13,149 nt of DNA from Thermoplasmata archaeon (GTDB lineage: Archaea; Thermoplasmatota; Thermoplasmata; Lutacidiplasmatales; UBA184): contig JASHWY010000177.1 of the NCBI GenBank assembly GCA_030043835.1, positions 1 to 13,149 on the forward strand. Direction: 5' to 3'. Both the position numbers and the translations under genes were made by a program. This document shows positions 1 to 5,709 of the stretch, piece by piece. The first letter of the stretch is position 1, and each line of letters starts with the position of its first letter. Below the pieces are notes generated by a model, which searched no databases, was not told the DNA's origin, and saw nothing but the letters and a program-made list of their open reading frames with translations.

Positions 1-520
1 TAAGGAGGCGGGCGATGCGGCCGCAGCGTACGTCGACCGCGCGCCCGCGCCCGAGATGCATTCCGTCGACGTCGACTCGGCGACCGCCCCCCTCCGAGCG
101 TGGTCGAGTCGGACGGACGGCGAGGACCCGGCCCAACTTCGTTCCGAGCTGCAACATACGATGGACCGGTACGTGGGAATCTACCGCAACGAGGCCGACC
201 TCTTGGAGGGTCTCAAGCGGGTTCGGGCCCTCAAGGAGCGGTTCGAGAGGGTGCGGGTCGTCGACCGTTCCTCGGTCTACAACTTGAACGTCTCCGACGC
301 GCTCGAAACCGGGCACATGCTCGAGCTCGCGGAGGTGATCGTGGTGGGGGCGTTCGCTCGGACCGAGAGCCGGGGGGCCCACACACGGACCGACTACCCG
401 AAGCGAGACGACGCGCGATGGATGAAGCACACGATAGCGACGAAGACCCCCACGGGGCCGAACCTTACCTACGCGCCGGTGGCGTATACCCGGTGGGAAC
501 CCAAGGAACGGGTGTACTGA
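1..520 (+). CDS. sdhA: Succinate dehydrogenase / fumarate reductase flavoprotein subunit, C-terminal fragment
   Basis: This is the last 172 residues of the FAD-carrying catalytic subunit that oxidises succinate to fumarate; the N-terminal FAD domain lies outside the window. The reading frame is open from base 2. The fragment matches the helical C-terminal domain of the SdhA/FrdA family: an arginine- and glutamate-rich helical stretch, then the conserved ESRGAH segment (fragment residues about 122-127), the DYPKRDD signature and the family-typical ending WEPKERVY. In the family the ESRGAH region packs near the active site. The stop codon TGA (518-520) shares its A with the ATG of sdhB, so the two are translationally coupled. 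The company of an E-type sdhB and a CCG-domain subunit makes succinate:quinone reductase more likely than fumarate reductase, though direction cannot be read from sequence. Confidence 0.95.
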   Translation, partial: KEAGDAAAAYVDRAPAPEMHSVDVDSATAPLRAWSSRTDGEDPAQLRSELQHTMDRYVGIYRNEADLLEGLKRVRALKERFERVRVVDRSSVYNLNVSDALETGHMLELAEVIVVGAFARTESRGAHTRTDYPKRDDARWMKHTIATKTPTGPNLTYAPVAYTRWEPKERVY

Positions 521-1494
521 TGGCCGAAGAGAGCGTCGCCGCGGTCTTCGACATCTATCGGTTCGACCCGGCGAAGGCCCCGGCTCCTCACTACCAGCGG
601 TTTACCCTGAGCCTCGCTCCGCACACGCCGGTTCTCACGGCGTTGCTTCGGATCCGGGACGAGATCGACCCCACGCTCACGCTGCGCTACTCGTGCCGCA
701 GCGCGATCTGCGGATCCTGCGCGATGCAGGTGAACGCGAAGAGCCGGCTCGCGTGCGAGACCCACATCGGTCCCGAGATGGCCCGCCACGGCCGCATCGT
801 GATCGAGCCGATGCTGAACCAGCCGATCCTCCGCGATCTCGTGGTCGACCAGCAGCCGTTCTGGCAGCGCTACGACGCGATCGAACCCCACCTGGTCCTC
901 GACGCCCGACATCCCATGCCCGACGGAGTCGCGAACCCGATGACCCCGGCGGAGGTCGATCGGTTCAAGGAGACCCCCCGGTGCATTGCGTGCGCGGCGT
1001 GCTATTCGGCGTGTCCCGCCGTGTCGGCCGATCCGGAGTTCCCCGGGCCGATGGCGCTCGCCAAGCTCTACCGGTTCGTCGTCGACCCCCGGGACCACGC
1101 CCAGCAGGACCGCCTCGTCCGCATCCAGCCGAACGGCCTCTGGCTCTGCCTACGTTGCCACCTCTGCACCGAGGCGTGCCCGAAGGACGTCCGACCGTCG
1201 GAGCGGATCCGAGACTTGAAGGAGCTCGCGATCGCCGCGCAAGGCGGTACGGAGCACGGGTCCCGCCATGCGATCGGCTTCAAGGAGAACATCCGTGAGC
1301 GCGGGCTCTTGAACGAGTTTAAGCTCGTCCGTCAGACGTCCGGCGTGAGCGGCGTGATGGGCCAGATCGGACAGGGGATCCGGATCTGGAGGAAGAAACC
1401 CGAGATCATGAGGGCGCCCCGCCCGATCGAGGGGATGGACGAGGTCGAGAAGATCTACGAGGCGCTCGACCCGAAGCCCGAGGGCGACGCATGA
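520..1494 (+). CDS. sdhB: Succinate dehydrogenase iron-sulfur subunit, E-type with three cysteine clusters
   Basis: This 324-residue protein passes electrons from the flavin subunit towards the quinone. The N-terminal plant-type [2Fe-2S] domain carries C59, C64, C67 and C79. The C-terminal ferredoxin-like domain has two full CxxCxxCxxxCP motifs: C155/C158/C161/C165 and C210/C213/C216/C220. In classical SdhB (E. coli C206-x5-C212-x3-C216) the residue matching C213 is not a cysteine, which gives a [3Fe-4S] centre. The extra cysteine here predicts a second [4Fe-4S] centre, as described for the non-classical succinate dehydrogenases of Sulfolobales. The start is the ATG overlapping the sdhA stop by one base; the open frame extends upstream to about base 100, but that part is a shadow of sdhA. 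The stop overlaps the next start in an ATGA arrangement. The last ~80 residues beyond the cluster domain are basic and could contact the next subunit (inference). Confidence 0.96.
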   Translation: MAEESVAAVFDIYRFDPAKAPAPHYQRFTLSLAPHTPVLTALLRIRDEIDPTLTLRYSCRSAICGSCAMQVNAKSRLACETHIGPEMARHGRIVIEPMLNQPILRDLVVDQQPFWQRYDAIEPHLVLDARHPMPDGVANPMTPAEVDRFKETPRCIACAACYSACPAVSADPEFPGPMALAKLYRFVVDPRDHAQQDRLVRIQPNGLWLCLRCHLCTEACPKDVRPSERIRDLKELAIAAQGGTEHGSRHAIGFKENIRERGLLNEFKLVRQTSGVSGVMGQIGQGIRIWRKKPEIMRAPRPIEGMDEVEKIYEALDPKPEGDA

Positions 1495-2375
1495 AGCTCG
1501 CCTACTACCCGGGGTGCGTCGCCCAAGAAACGGGAAAGGAGCTCGACCTCGCGACGCGCTGGGTCTGTCGGGCGCTCGGGATCGAGCTCGCAGAGTTCCC
1601 GACGTTCTCGTGCTGCGGGTCGGGGTTCCTCGACGAAGCGAACGAAGTACTCAACATCGCGCTCAACGCCCGCAACCTCGCCATCGCGGAACGCGCGGGC
1701 CTCGACCTCCTCACGATCTGCTCCACCTGTCAGGGGATGCTCACGCTCGCCAACGTTCGGATGAAGGACCCTCAGGTGAAGGCCCGCGTCGACGGCGCCC
1801 TGAAACCTCTCGGGATCGAGTATCGAGGAACGGTGACGGTGAAGCACCTCCTGAGGGTCCTCACCGAGGACGTCGGGCTTCCTGCCGTCAAGGCGAAGGT
1901 CGTCCGTCCGTTGAACGGCCTCAACGTGGGGGCGTTCTACGGTTGCCACCTTCTTCGACCCGCGGACGAGATGAACTGGGAGAGCGGCGAGGAGCCGCAC
2001 TCCTTTGAGGACCTCCTCGCGGCGCTCGGCGCGACGCCCGTCTACTACCGCGGTCGCGTTATGTGCTGCGGCTTCCCGATCCAGTTCGTGAAGGCGGAGA
2101 CGGCCCAACGGGTCGCGGGGCGCCAGATCGACGACGCGAAGGCGCACGGGGCGGACGCGATGGCGACCCCCTGCCCGCTCTGCCACATCTCGCTCGACTC
2201 GTTCCAGAACCAGGCCGCGAAGACCGTCGGCCATCCGCTCGACCTGCCGGTCTTCCACCTCCCCCAGGTCGTCGGGCTCGCGCTCGGCGCCTCTCCCGAA
2301 GAGCTAGGGCTCCCCCGACACCTCGTACCTACCGATGCCGCGGTCGCGAAGATCGGCGCACGCGCCGTCGCGTAG
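1491..2375 (+). CDS. sdhE: HdrB-like CCG-domain subunit of E-type succinate dehydrogenase
   Basis: This 294-residue protein has two complete CCG domains (Cx~31-39CCGx~33-35CxxC): C9, C41-C42, C77 and C80 in the first, and C152, C192-C193, C228 and C231 in the second. It has the layout of the heterodisulfide reductase subunit HdrB and of the SdhE subunit (called SdhC in Sulfolobus) that replaces the haem-bearing membrane anchors in E-type succinate dehydrogenases. CCG domains bind a non-cubane iron-sulfur cluster, and often zinc in the other domain. No hydrophobic stretch long enough for a membrane span is evident, so any membrane association would be peripheral. The ATG overlaps the sdhB stop by 4 bases, with a GAGGG six bases before it. 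Position directly after sdhA-sdhB favours the SDH role over a methanogenic or glycolate-oxidase role. The small fourth subunit seen in some relatives (SdhF/SdhD) is not present downstream. Confidence 0.92.
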   Translation: MKLAYYPGCVAQETGKELDLATRWVCRALGIELAEFPTFSCCGSGFLDEANEVLNIALNARNLAIAERAGLDLLTICSTCQGMLTLANVRMKDPQVKARVDGALKPLGIEYRGTVTVKHLLRVLTEDVGLPAVKAKVVRPLNGLNVGAFYGCHLLRPADEMNWESGEEPHSFEDLLAALGATPVYYRGRVMCCGFPIQFVKAETAQRVAGRQIDDAKAHGADAMATPCPLCHISLDSFQNQAAKTVGHPLDLPVFHLPQVVGLALGASPEELGLPRHLVPTDAAVAKIGARAVA

Positions 2376-2820
2376 CGGCCGGGGCCGAGACGGCCGGCTC
2401 CGCTACGCGAGCGGCACCCCATGGGAGCCGAAGGTCGGTTACTCCCGTGCGCTTCGCGTAGGTTCGCGCGTGTTCGTATCGGGAACGACCGCGACCGACG
2501 CCCGAGGCCATCTCGTCGGCCGTGACGATCCCTTCCGCCAGACCGTTCAGGCGCTCGACAACGTCGATCGAGCCCTCGCTGCGCTCGGCTCGTCGCGGGA
2601 GGCGATCGTACGCCTCCGTGTCTTCGTGCGGCGGATCGAGGATTTCGACGCGATCGCTCGCGCGATCGGCGAGCGGTTCCGACCGATCCAACCCACGATG
2701 ACCCTCGTCGCGGTGAGCGCGTTCGTGGACCCGGCCATGCGCATCGAGATCGAGGCCGACGCGGAGGACCTTCCCAGGCGAAGGACCGGACGTCGGCGGA
2801 GCCCGCCATCGCCGAGATAG
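2335..2820 (+). CDS. RidA/YjgF/UK114-superfamily protein lacking the catalytic arginine
   Basis: This protein has up to 161 residues. The RidA fold runs from about residue 23 (RYASGTPWE) to residue 143, with recognisable superfamily landmarks: GYSRALRVGSRVFVSG at 35-50, QTVQALDNVDRALAALG at 69-85, and a C-terminal IEIEADA. Classical RidA hydrolyses reactive enamine/imine intermediates using an arginine (E. coli Arg105 in a PARS motif). Here the matching segment is PTMT, with Met122 at that place, so it resembles Rid subfamilies without the arginine, whose activities are mostly unknown. No in-frame ATG, GTG or TTG lies between the sdhE stop and the domain core, so the ATG at 2335 is the only reasonable start; it overlaps sdhE by 41 bases. 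The first ~22 residues and the last ~18 are arginine-rich and not part of the fold. Co-transcription with sdh is likely, but a functional link is unproven. Confidence 0.85.
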   Translation: MPRSRRSAHAPSRSGRGRDGRLRYASGTPWEPKVGYSRALRVGSRVFVSGTTATDARGHLVGRDDPFRQTVQALDNVDRALAALGSSREAIVRLRVFVRRIEDFDAIARAIGERFRPIQPTMTLVAVSAFVDPAMRIEIEADAEDLPRRRTGRRRSPPSPR

Positions 2821-2856
2821 CCGAGGCTACAAGTAGCGGGGCCGTGTCCCGCCCGC

Positions 2857-3531
2857 GTGGCCGAGGGACCGCCGCCCGAGAAGCCTCTCGCGGATCGGTT
2901 CTACCCGCGCCAGATACCGCCCGGCGGGGACTTGAGTCGGATCATCTCGCTCAGCGACGGGGTCTTCGCTTTCGCGCTGACGCTCCTCGTGCTCTCCCTC
3001 GCGGTGCCGAGCTTTCCCTCGGGGCTCACGAGCAGCGAGCTCTCCGGCCACCTCGGAAGAGCGCTCCAGCGCGACTATCCGGCGTTCCTCGGTTACGCCT
3101 TCGCGTTCTTCATGATCGCGACCTGGTGGGTCGTCCATCATCGCACCTTCAGCTACATTCGGCGGTACACCGGCGTTCTGATCGGCATCAACATGGCCCT
3201 CCTCCTCGAGATCGCGGTGATGCCGTTCGTGCTCACCGTCTATTCGCTGTACTCCGAAACCCAGGTCGCGGTCGCTCTCTTCTCCGCGACGCAGGCGATC
3301 ACGGGGCTCACGGCGGGGGCGCTCTGGGGGTACGCCACCTACCACCACCAGCTCGTCGACCCGGAGCTCGACGACCGTCTCATCCGATACTACCGCCTGC
3401 GCGGCCTGGTCACGCCCGTCGTCTTCGGTCTCGCGTTCGCGGTGTCGTTCGTGAGCGTCCTGGGCGCGGAGATCGTCTGGGTGGGAGCCCTCATCGCCCC
3501 GCGCTTTGCCGAGCGCTACGGGATCGGATGA
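2857..3531 (+). CDS. TMEM175-family (DUF1211) potassium channel-like membrane protein
   Basis: This 224-residue protein has about six predicted membrane helices, the single-repeat size of prokaryotic TMEM175 channels, which work as tetramers. The first helix carries the family signature as R28-IISLSDGVFAFALTLLVL. The usual FSD core is LSD here (L32 S33 D34). Other family marks are the W-VVHHRTF segment (about residues 91-98) and the N-x(10)-PF pattern in the third/fourth helix region (N112, P123-F124). Family members conduct K+ using hydrophobic residues of helix 1 rather than a P-loop filter. The start is a GTG at 2857, 36 bases after the RidA-like gene; an ATG is not available before helix 1. 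It could be co-transcribed with the upstream genes, or use the weak TATA-like CTACAAGTA about 26 bases upstream. Its 3' end overlaps the opposite-strand zinc-ribbon gene by 16 bases. Confidence 0.9.
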   Translation: MAEGPPPEKPLADRFYPRQIPPGGDLSRIISLSDGVFAFALTLLVLSLAVPSFPSGLTSSELSGHLGRALQRDYPAFLGYAFAFFMIATWWVVHHRTFSYIRRYTGVLIGINMALLLEIAVMPFVLTVYSLYSETQVAVALFSATQAITGLTAGALWGYATYHHQLVDPELDDRLIRYYRLRGLVTPVVFGLAFAVSFVSVLGAEIVWVGALIAPRFAERYGIG

Positions 3532-3791
3532 TCCGAGCGCCCGCCCGCCGGGGCCGTTAGGATCTTCGCGCCCTCGCCCTTCGTCACGTACACGTGGAGC
3601 GCGTCGCACGTGCCCCGGAAGAACGATCGACCGTCCGGCCCGAAGGTGGCGCGGAGCCGTTCGGCGACCTCCTCGTCGGAGAGTCCGGGGTCGACCCGAG
3701 GCGTGAACATGCAGCGAAAGACGATGAACCGGCGGCCCTCAACCTCGATCCGGTCGGTGTCGGGAGCGCCGCAGAAGGGGCAGGTCAGCAC
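3516..3791 (-). CDS. Small zinc-ribbon-like protein of unknown function
   Basis: This 91-residue protein begins with a knuckle CPFCG (C4, C7). A third cysteine is at C27 (FRCMF) and a fourth, distant one at C62 (GTCDA). The order suggests a metal-binding ribbon, although the last pair is not a standard CxxC. The middle (about residues 36-50) is an acidic helix and the rest is short strands. I do not recognise the family and assign no function. The frame is open to a TTG at 3803, but I prefer the GTG at 3791: it places the CPFCG knuckle at the very N-terminus, and it lies 26-27 bases from an AT-rich box (GGTTAAGC), the spacing of a leaderless archaeal transcript. It converges on the TMEM175-like gene, and the last 16 bases overlap. 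Confidence 0.72.
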   Translation of the reverse strand: MLTCPFCGAPDTDRIEVEGRRFIVFRCMFTPRVDPGLSDEEVAERLRATFGPDGRSFFRGTCDALHVYVTKGEGAKILTAPAGGRSDHPIP

Positions 3792-3808
3792 GGTGGCGAA
3801 CAACCTTC

Positions 3809-3866
3809 GGGACCGCTTAACCGTTGATGGTCCGCCGACCGTAAAGGACGGCGATTAAGCGGACCC
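3809..3866. repeat. 12-base inverted repeat with 34-base spacer
   Basis: The left arm GGGACCGCTTAA (3809-3820) and right arm TTAAGCGGACCC (3855-3866) are reverse complements at 11 of 12 positions. The spacer holds smaller potential pairings: GGTC/GACC around a 4-base loop, and CGCCG with CGGCG. The unit lies in the gene-free interval 3792-3937, just upstream of the minus-strand zinc-ribbon gene. It may be a pair of opposed binding sites or TATA-like elements, or the stem of a structured RNA. Arms of this length with AT-rich cores stand out in otherwise very GC-rich DNA. Confidence 0.55.
3813..3824 (-). promoter_or_regulatory. Putative TATA box for the zinc-ribbon gene
   Basis: Read on the minus strand, the sequence ACGGTTAAGCGG centres an AT-rich TTAA about 26-27 bases before the GTG at 3791. 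That fits an archaeal TATA element with a leaderless transcript. The match to the TTTAWATA consensus is only partial. The same TTAAGCGG also forms one arm of the inverted repeat listed separately, so it may be an operator as well as, or instead of, a promoter. Confidence 0.4.
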
Positions 3867-3870
3867 ACGG

Positions 3871-3917
3871 TGGGGCGGGAGGGGGCTCGAACCACCGACA
3901 CGGAGAGGGCCACCCCG
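3871..3917 (-). other. tRNA-like 3' portion (possible tRNA pseudogene or remnant)
   Basis: On the minus strand a 5-bp stem CGGGG/CTCCG encloses a 7-base loop (3901-3917). Four bases (TGTC) follow, then GGTGG, a T-loop-like TTCGAGC, CCCCT and a CCCGCCC acceptor-like strand (3873-3896). The sizes match an anticodon arm, variable region, T arm and acceptor 3' strand. Against a working tRNA: the loop has G where U33 is required, the T stem has a T-C mismatch, and neither a D arm nor a GGGCGGG 5' acceptor strand occurs where it should. A second TTCGA sits 34 bases upstream (minus-strand sense) at 3921-3925. It could be a decayed tRNA, an integration footprint, or chance in GC-rich DNA. Confidence 0.3.
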
Positions 3918-3937
3918 CGATCGAACTTCGTCACCCT

Positions 3938-4156
3938 TCAGTCGATGTAACCGAGCGACCGGAGCTTCTCCTTGAGCTGGCGCTCGTCTTCCTCGCTGAA
4001 CGATCCCGCACCGGGCTCCTCGGCGAGACGCGCCAGGACGAACGCAACGAACGCGTCGACCGACTCGAACGAGGAACCCTTCATGCGAGCCTCGACCGCT
4101 CGGGCGACCTCCTCCGGGATCCGAATCGAACGCATCGCTGGGGTCGATTCGGTCAT
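3938..4156 (-). CDS. Small ribbon-helix-helix (CopG-like) protein
   Basis: This 72-residue protein has the layout of short CopG-type proteins: an N-terminal strand MRSIRIPEE (residues 8-16), a helix with EVARAVEARMKG, an FESVDAFVAFVLARL helix (about 30-44), then an acidic linker and a charged C-terminal helix ending LRSLGYID. Related small proteins with the same EEDERQLKEKLRSLGY-like tail are common in archaea and bacteria and are usually annotated as CopG-family regulators; DNA targets and partners are generally unknown. The ATG at 4156 is preceded by GGAGG at a 6-base spacing, the best ribosome binding site in the window, so translation is not leaderless. No toxin-like partner sits beside it: the neighbours are the gene-free interval on one side and guaAb 61 bases upstream. 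It may be read through from the purE-guaAb transcript. Confidence 0.75.
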   Translation of the reverse strand: MTESTPAMRSIRIPEEVARAVEARMKGSSFESVDAFVAFVLARLAEEPGAGSFSEEDERQLKEKLRSLGYID

Positions 4157-4161
4157 CGGGT

Positions 4162-4168
4162 CCCTCCC
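4162..4168 (-). promoter_or_regulatory. Ribosome binding site of the CopG-like gene
   Basis: On the minus strand GGGAGGG lies just before the ATG at 4156; its GGAGG core has a 6-base gap to the start. It supports this ATG and an internal position in a longer mRNA, since leaderless archaeal genes lack such sites. Confidence 0.6.
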
Positions 4169-4217
4169 CGCGATGCCCGCGGCGGGATAGGCTCTTCGGC
4201 TCGCGGCGGAACGCTCG

Positions 4218-5165
4218 CTATTCCCACTCGATCGTCGCGGGGGGTTTGTCCGTCACATCGTAGAGCACCCGGACGACCTCCTGAGTGAGCTCTCGGGTGA
4301 TCCGCTCGGCGATCCGGGAGAGCACGGGCCGCGGCACGTCCATCGCCACGGCCGTCATCGCATCGAGCGAATCGACGATCCTAACGCTCACCGCCTCCCC
4401 GTAGACCCGATTGTCGCCGGTGACCCCGACCGTCCGTACCGGGAGCAGGACCGCGAAGTACTGCCACGGTCGCTTCATCTCCCCCGTGGCGACGGCGCGC
4501 TCGACCTCTTCTTCGACGATCGCGTTCGCGACGCGGGCCCGGCGCACGCGATCCGGCGTGACCGGTCCGTTGACCCGGACCGCGAGGCCGGGCCCGGGGA
4601 ACGGCTGTCGTTCGGCCGACGGGATCCCCAGGAAGCGCGCGACGGCGCGAACCTCGTCCTTGTAGAGGTCTCGGAGGGGTTCGACGAGGACGAGACGGCT
4701 ATCCTCGGGGATCCCGCCCACGTTGTGGTGGGTCTTGATCGTGTCGCGGAGCGAGCCCCCGCTCTCGATCCAGTCCGGGGCGATCGTCCCCTGGATGAGC
4801 CGGTCGGTCCCGAACCGCTCCGCCTCGGCCTCAAAGAGGCGGATGAACGTCTCTCCGATCCGCCGTCGCTTCTCCTCCGGCTCCGAGACGCCGTCAAGGG
4901 CCGCGAAAAACCGGTCCGACGCCGAGAGCACCTCGAAGTGGAGGCCGCTTTCGCGGAAGAACGCGGAGACCTTGTCCACCTCGTGGGCGCGGAGGAGTCC
5001 GGTGTCGACGAAGATCGAGCGGGCCCGCTCCCCGAGCGCCCGTTCCGCGAGCAGCGCGACCGTCGTGCTGTCGATGCCCCCGGACGCCGCCACGATCGCG
5101 CGGCCCGGGACCTCGGCACGGAGCTTTTCTTCCGCGTCGCCGCAGAACGTTGCCGGGTCGATCAC
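4218..5165 (-). CDS. guaAb: GMP synthase subunit B (ATP-pyrophosphatase subunit)
   Basis: This 315-residue protein adenylates XMP and lets ammonia displace AMP to give GMP, the last step of guanine nucleotide synthesis. It is the archaeal split form: the glutamine amidotransferase subunit (guaAa) is not fused and not in the window. The PP-loop SGGIDS is at residues 28-33. Conserved downstream segments are FVDTGLLR, GETFIRLFEAEA, LIQGTIAPDWIE, KTHHNVGGIPE, RQPFPGPGLAVR, and the C-terminal DKPPATIEWE shared by GMP synthases. The open frame extends back to a GTG at 5204, but the GTG at 5165 is preferred: its GTGA overlaps the purE stop by 4 bases and the protein then starts IDPATF, as archaeal homologues do. 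It forms an operon with purE upstream. Confidence 0.95.
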   Translation of the reverse strand: MIDPATFCGDAEEKLRAEVPGRAIVAASGGIDSTTVALLAERALGERARSIFVDTGLLRAHEVDKVSAFFRESGLHFEVLSASDRFFAALDGVSEPEEKRRRIGETFIRLFEAEAERFGTDRLIQGTIAPDWIESGGSLRDTIKTHHNVGGIPEDSRLVLVEPLRDLYKDEVRAVARFLGIPSAERQPFPGPGLAVRVNGPVTPDRVRRARVANAIVEEEVERAVATGEMKRPWQYFAVLLPVRTVGVTGDNRVYGEAVSVRIVDSLDAMTAVAMDVPRPVLSRIAERITRELTQEVVRVLYDVTDKPPATIEWE

Positions 5166-5623
5166 GGCGCCGGACCGCCCCCGGCCGAGGGCTCCTCGCG
5201 CCACCGCGCGCGGTACTTCTCAAGGGCGGAGTTGAGCTTCGGATACTTGAGCGCGAGCATCTCGGTGGCGAGGAGGGCGGCGTTCTCGGCGGCGTCCAGC
5301 CCGACCGCGGCGACGGGGATCCCGGGGGGCATCTGGACCACCGAGAGGAGGCTATCGAGGCCGAGCCCCCGGTAGAGCGGCACGCCGATCACCGGCTTCA
5401 GCGTGCGGGCGGCGACGACCCCCGGGAGGGCCGCCGAGAGGCCGGCCATCGCCACGAAGACGTCGGTCTCCGGGTCTCGCACGATGCGGTCGACCTTGTC
5501 GGGGTTCCGGTGCGCCGATGCGACCTGGACGTCGCACGGCACGCGAAACTCGGTGAGCCGCTCGCGCACTTTCTCGGCAAGCTCGAGGTCCGACCGACTG
5601 CCGACCAGCACCGTGACCTTCAC
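5162..5623 (-). CDS. purE: 5-(carboxyamino)imidazole ribonucleotide mutase PurE
   Basis: This 153-residue protein carries out the carboxylation/rearrangement step giving CAIR in IMP synthesis. Family features are GSRSDLELAEK (8-18), the active-site segment ASAHRNP (35-41, with the key His38), GLSAALPG (61-68), KPVIGVP (76-82), GLDSLLSVVQMP (88-99) and a C-terminal NAALLATEML. SAHR plus the ALPG and VQMP segments point to class I (N5-CAIR mutase), not the SAHK class II. The usual AAHLPG histidine is alanine here (Ala65). The start is a GTG at 5623 with no ribosome site, but an AT-rich box about 26 bases upstream fits a leaderless mRNA. The stop overlaps guaAb by 4 bases, making a purE-guaAb purine operon. 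purK, often a partner, is not in the window. Confidence 0.93.
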   Translation of the reverse strand: MKVTVLVGSRSDLELAEKVRERLTEFRVPCDVQVASAHRNPDKVDRIVRDPETDVFVAMAGLSAALPGVVAARTLKPVIGVPLYRGLGLDSLLSVVQMPPGIPVAAVGLDAAENAALLATEMLALKYPKLNSALEKYRARWREEPSAGGGPAP

Positions 5624-5644
5624 GCTCGTGGCGAGGCCGGACGC

Positions 5645-5659
5645 AAGAAAACCTTTCGC
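5645..5659 (-). promoter_or_regulatory. Putative BRE/TATA promoter of purE-guaAb
   Basis: Minus-strand sequence GCGAAAGGTTTTCTT has an A-rich BRE-like part followed by a T-rich TATA-like part centred about 26 bases before the GTG start of purE. It is one of few AT-rich runs in the region and lies in the 86-base divergent gap. The TATA match is imperfect. Confidence 0.42.
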
Positions 5660-5675
5660 GGCGGGCCGGCCCGTA

Positions 5676-5685
5676 CCTTCATACC
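5676..5685 (+). promoter_or_regulatory. Putative TATA box of the dolichol-kinase-like gene
   Basis: CCTTCATACC is centred about 28-30 bases before the ATG at 5710, the spacing expected for a leaderless archaeal transcript. It shares the 86-base divergent gap with the purE promoter. It is a weak consensus match. Confidence 0.33.
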
Positions 5686-5709
5686 CCGCGTAACGACTCC
5701 CGGCCCCGG

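Noticed and set aside
100..519. Upstream extension of the sdhB reading frame giving a 464-residue protein
   Set aside because: This part is antiphase to the clear sdhA C-terminus, and the SdhB family start fits the ATG at 520 overlapping the sdhA stop.
1491..2375. HdrB as evidence for methanogenesis
   Set aside because: CCG-domain proteins occur in several complexes; the operon with sdhA and sdhB indicates an E-type succinate dehydrogenase, and no methanogenesis gene is present.
2827..3609. Minus-strand open frame of 260 codons opposite the TMEM175 gene
   Set aside because: It is a low-complexity Arg/Glu/Asp-rich antisense frame; the plus-strand frame has clear family signatures.
3871..3945. 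A complete functional tRNA gene
   Set aside because: No D arm or matching 5' acceptor strand exists, the loop lacks U33 and the T stem has a mismatch; only a tRNA-like remnant is supported.
3938..4156. Toxin-antitoxin pair with the CopG-like protein as antitoxin
   Set aside because: No adjacent small toxin-like frame on the same strand: the next gene downstream on that strand is the zinc-ribbon protein across a 146-base gap, and upstream is guaAb.
5166..5204. Thirteen-residue N-terminal extension of guaAb from a GTG at 5204
   Set aside because: It would lie inside purE, is Gly/Arg-rich and unlike archaeal GuaAb N-termini; the GTG at 5165 makes a classic 4-base overlap.
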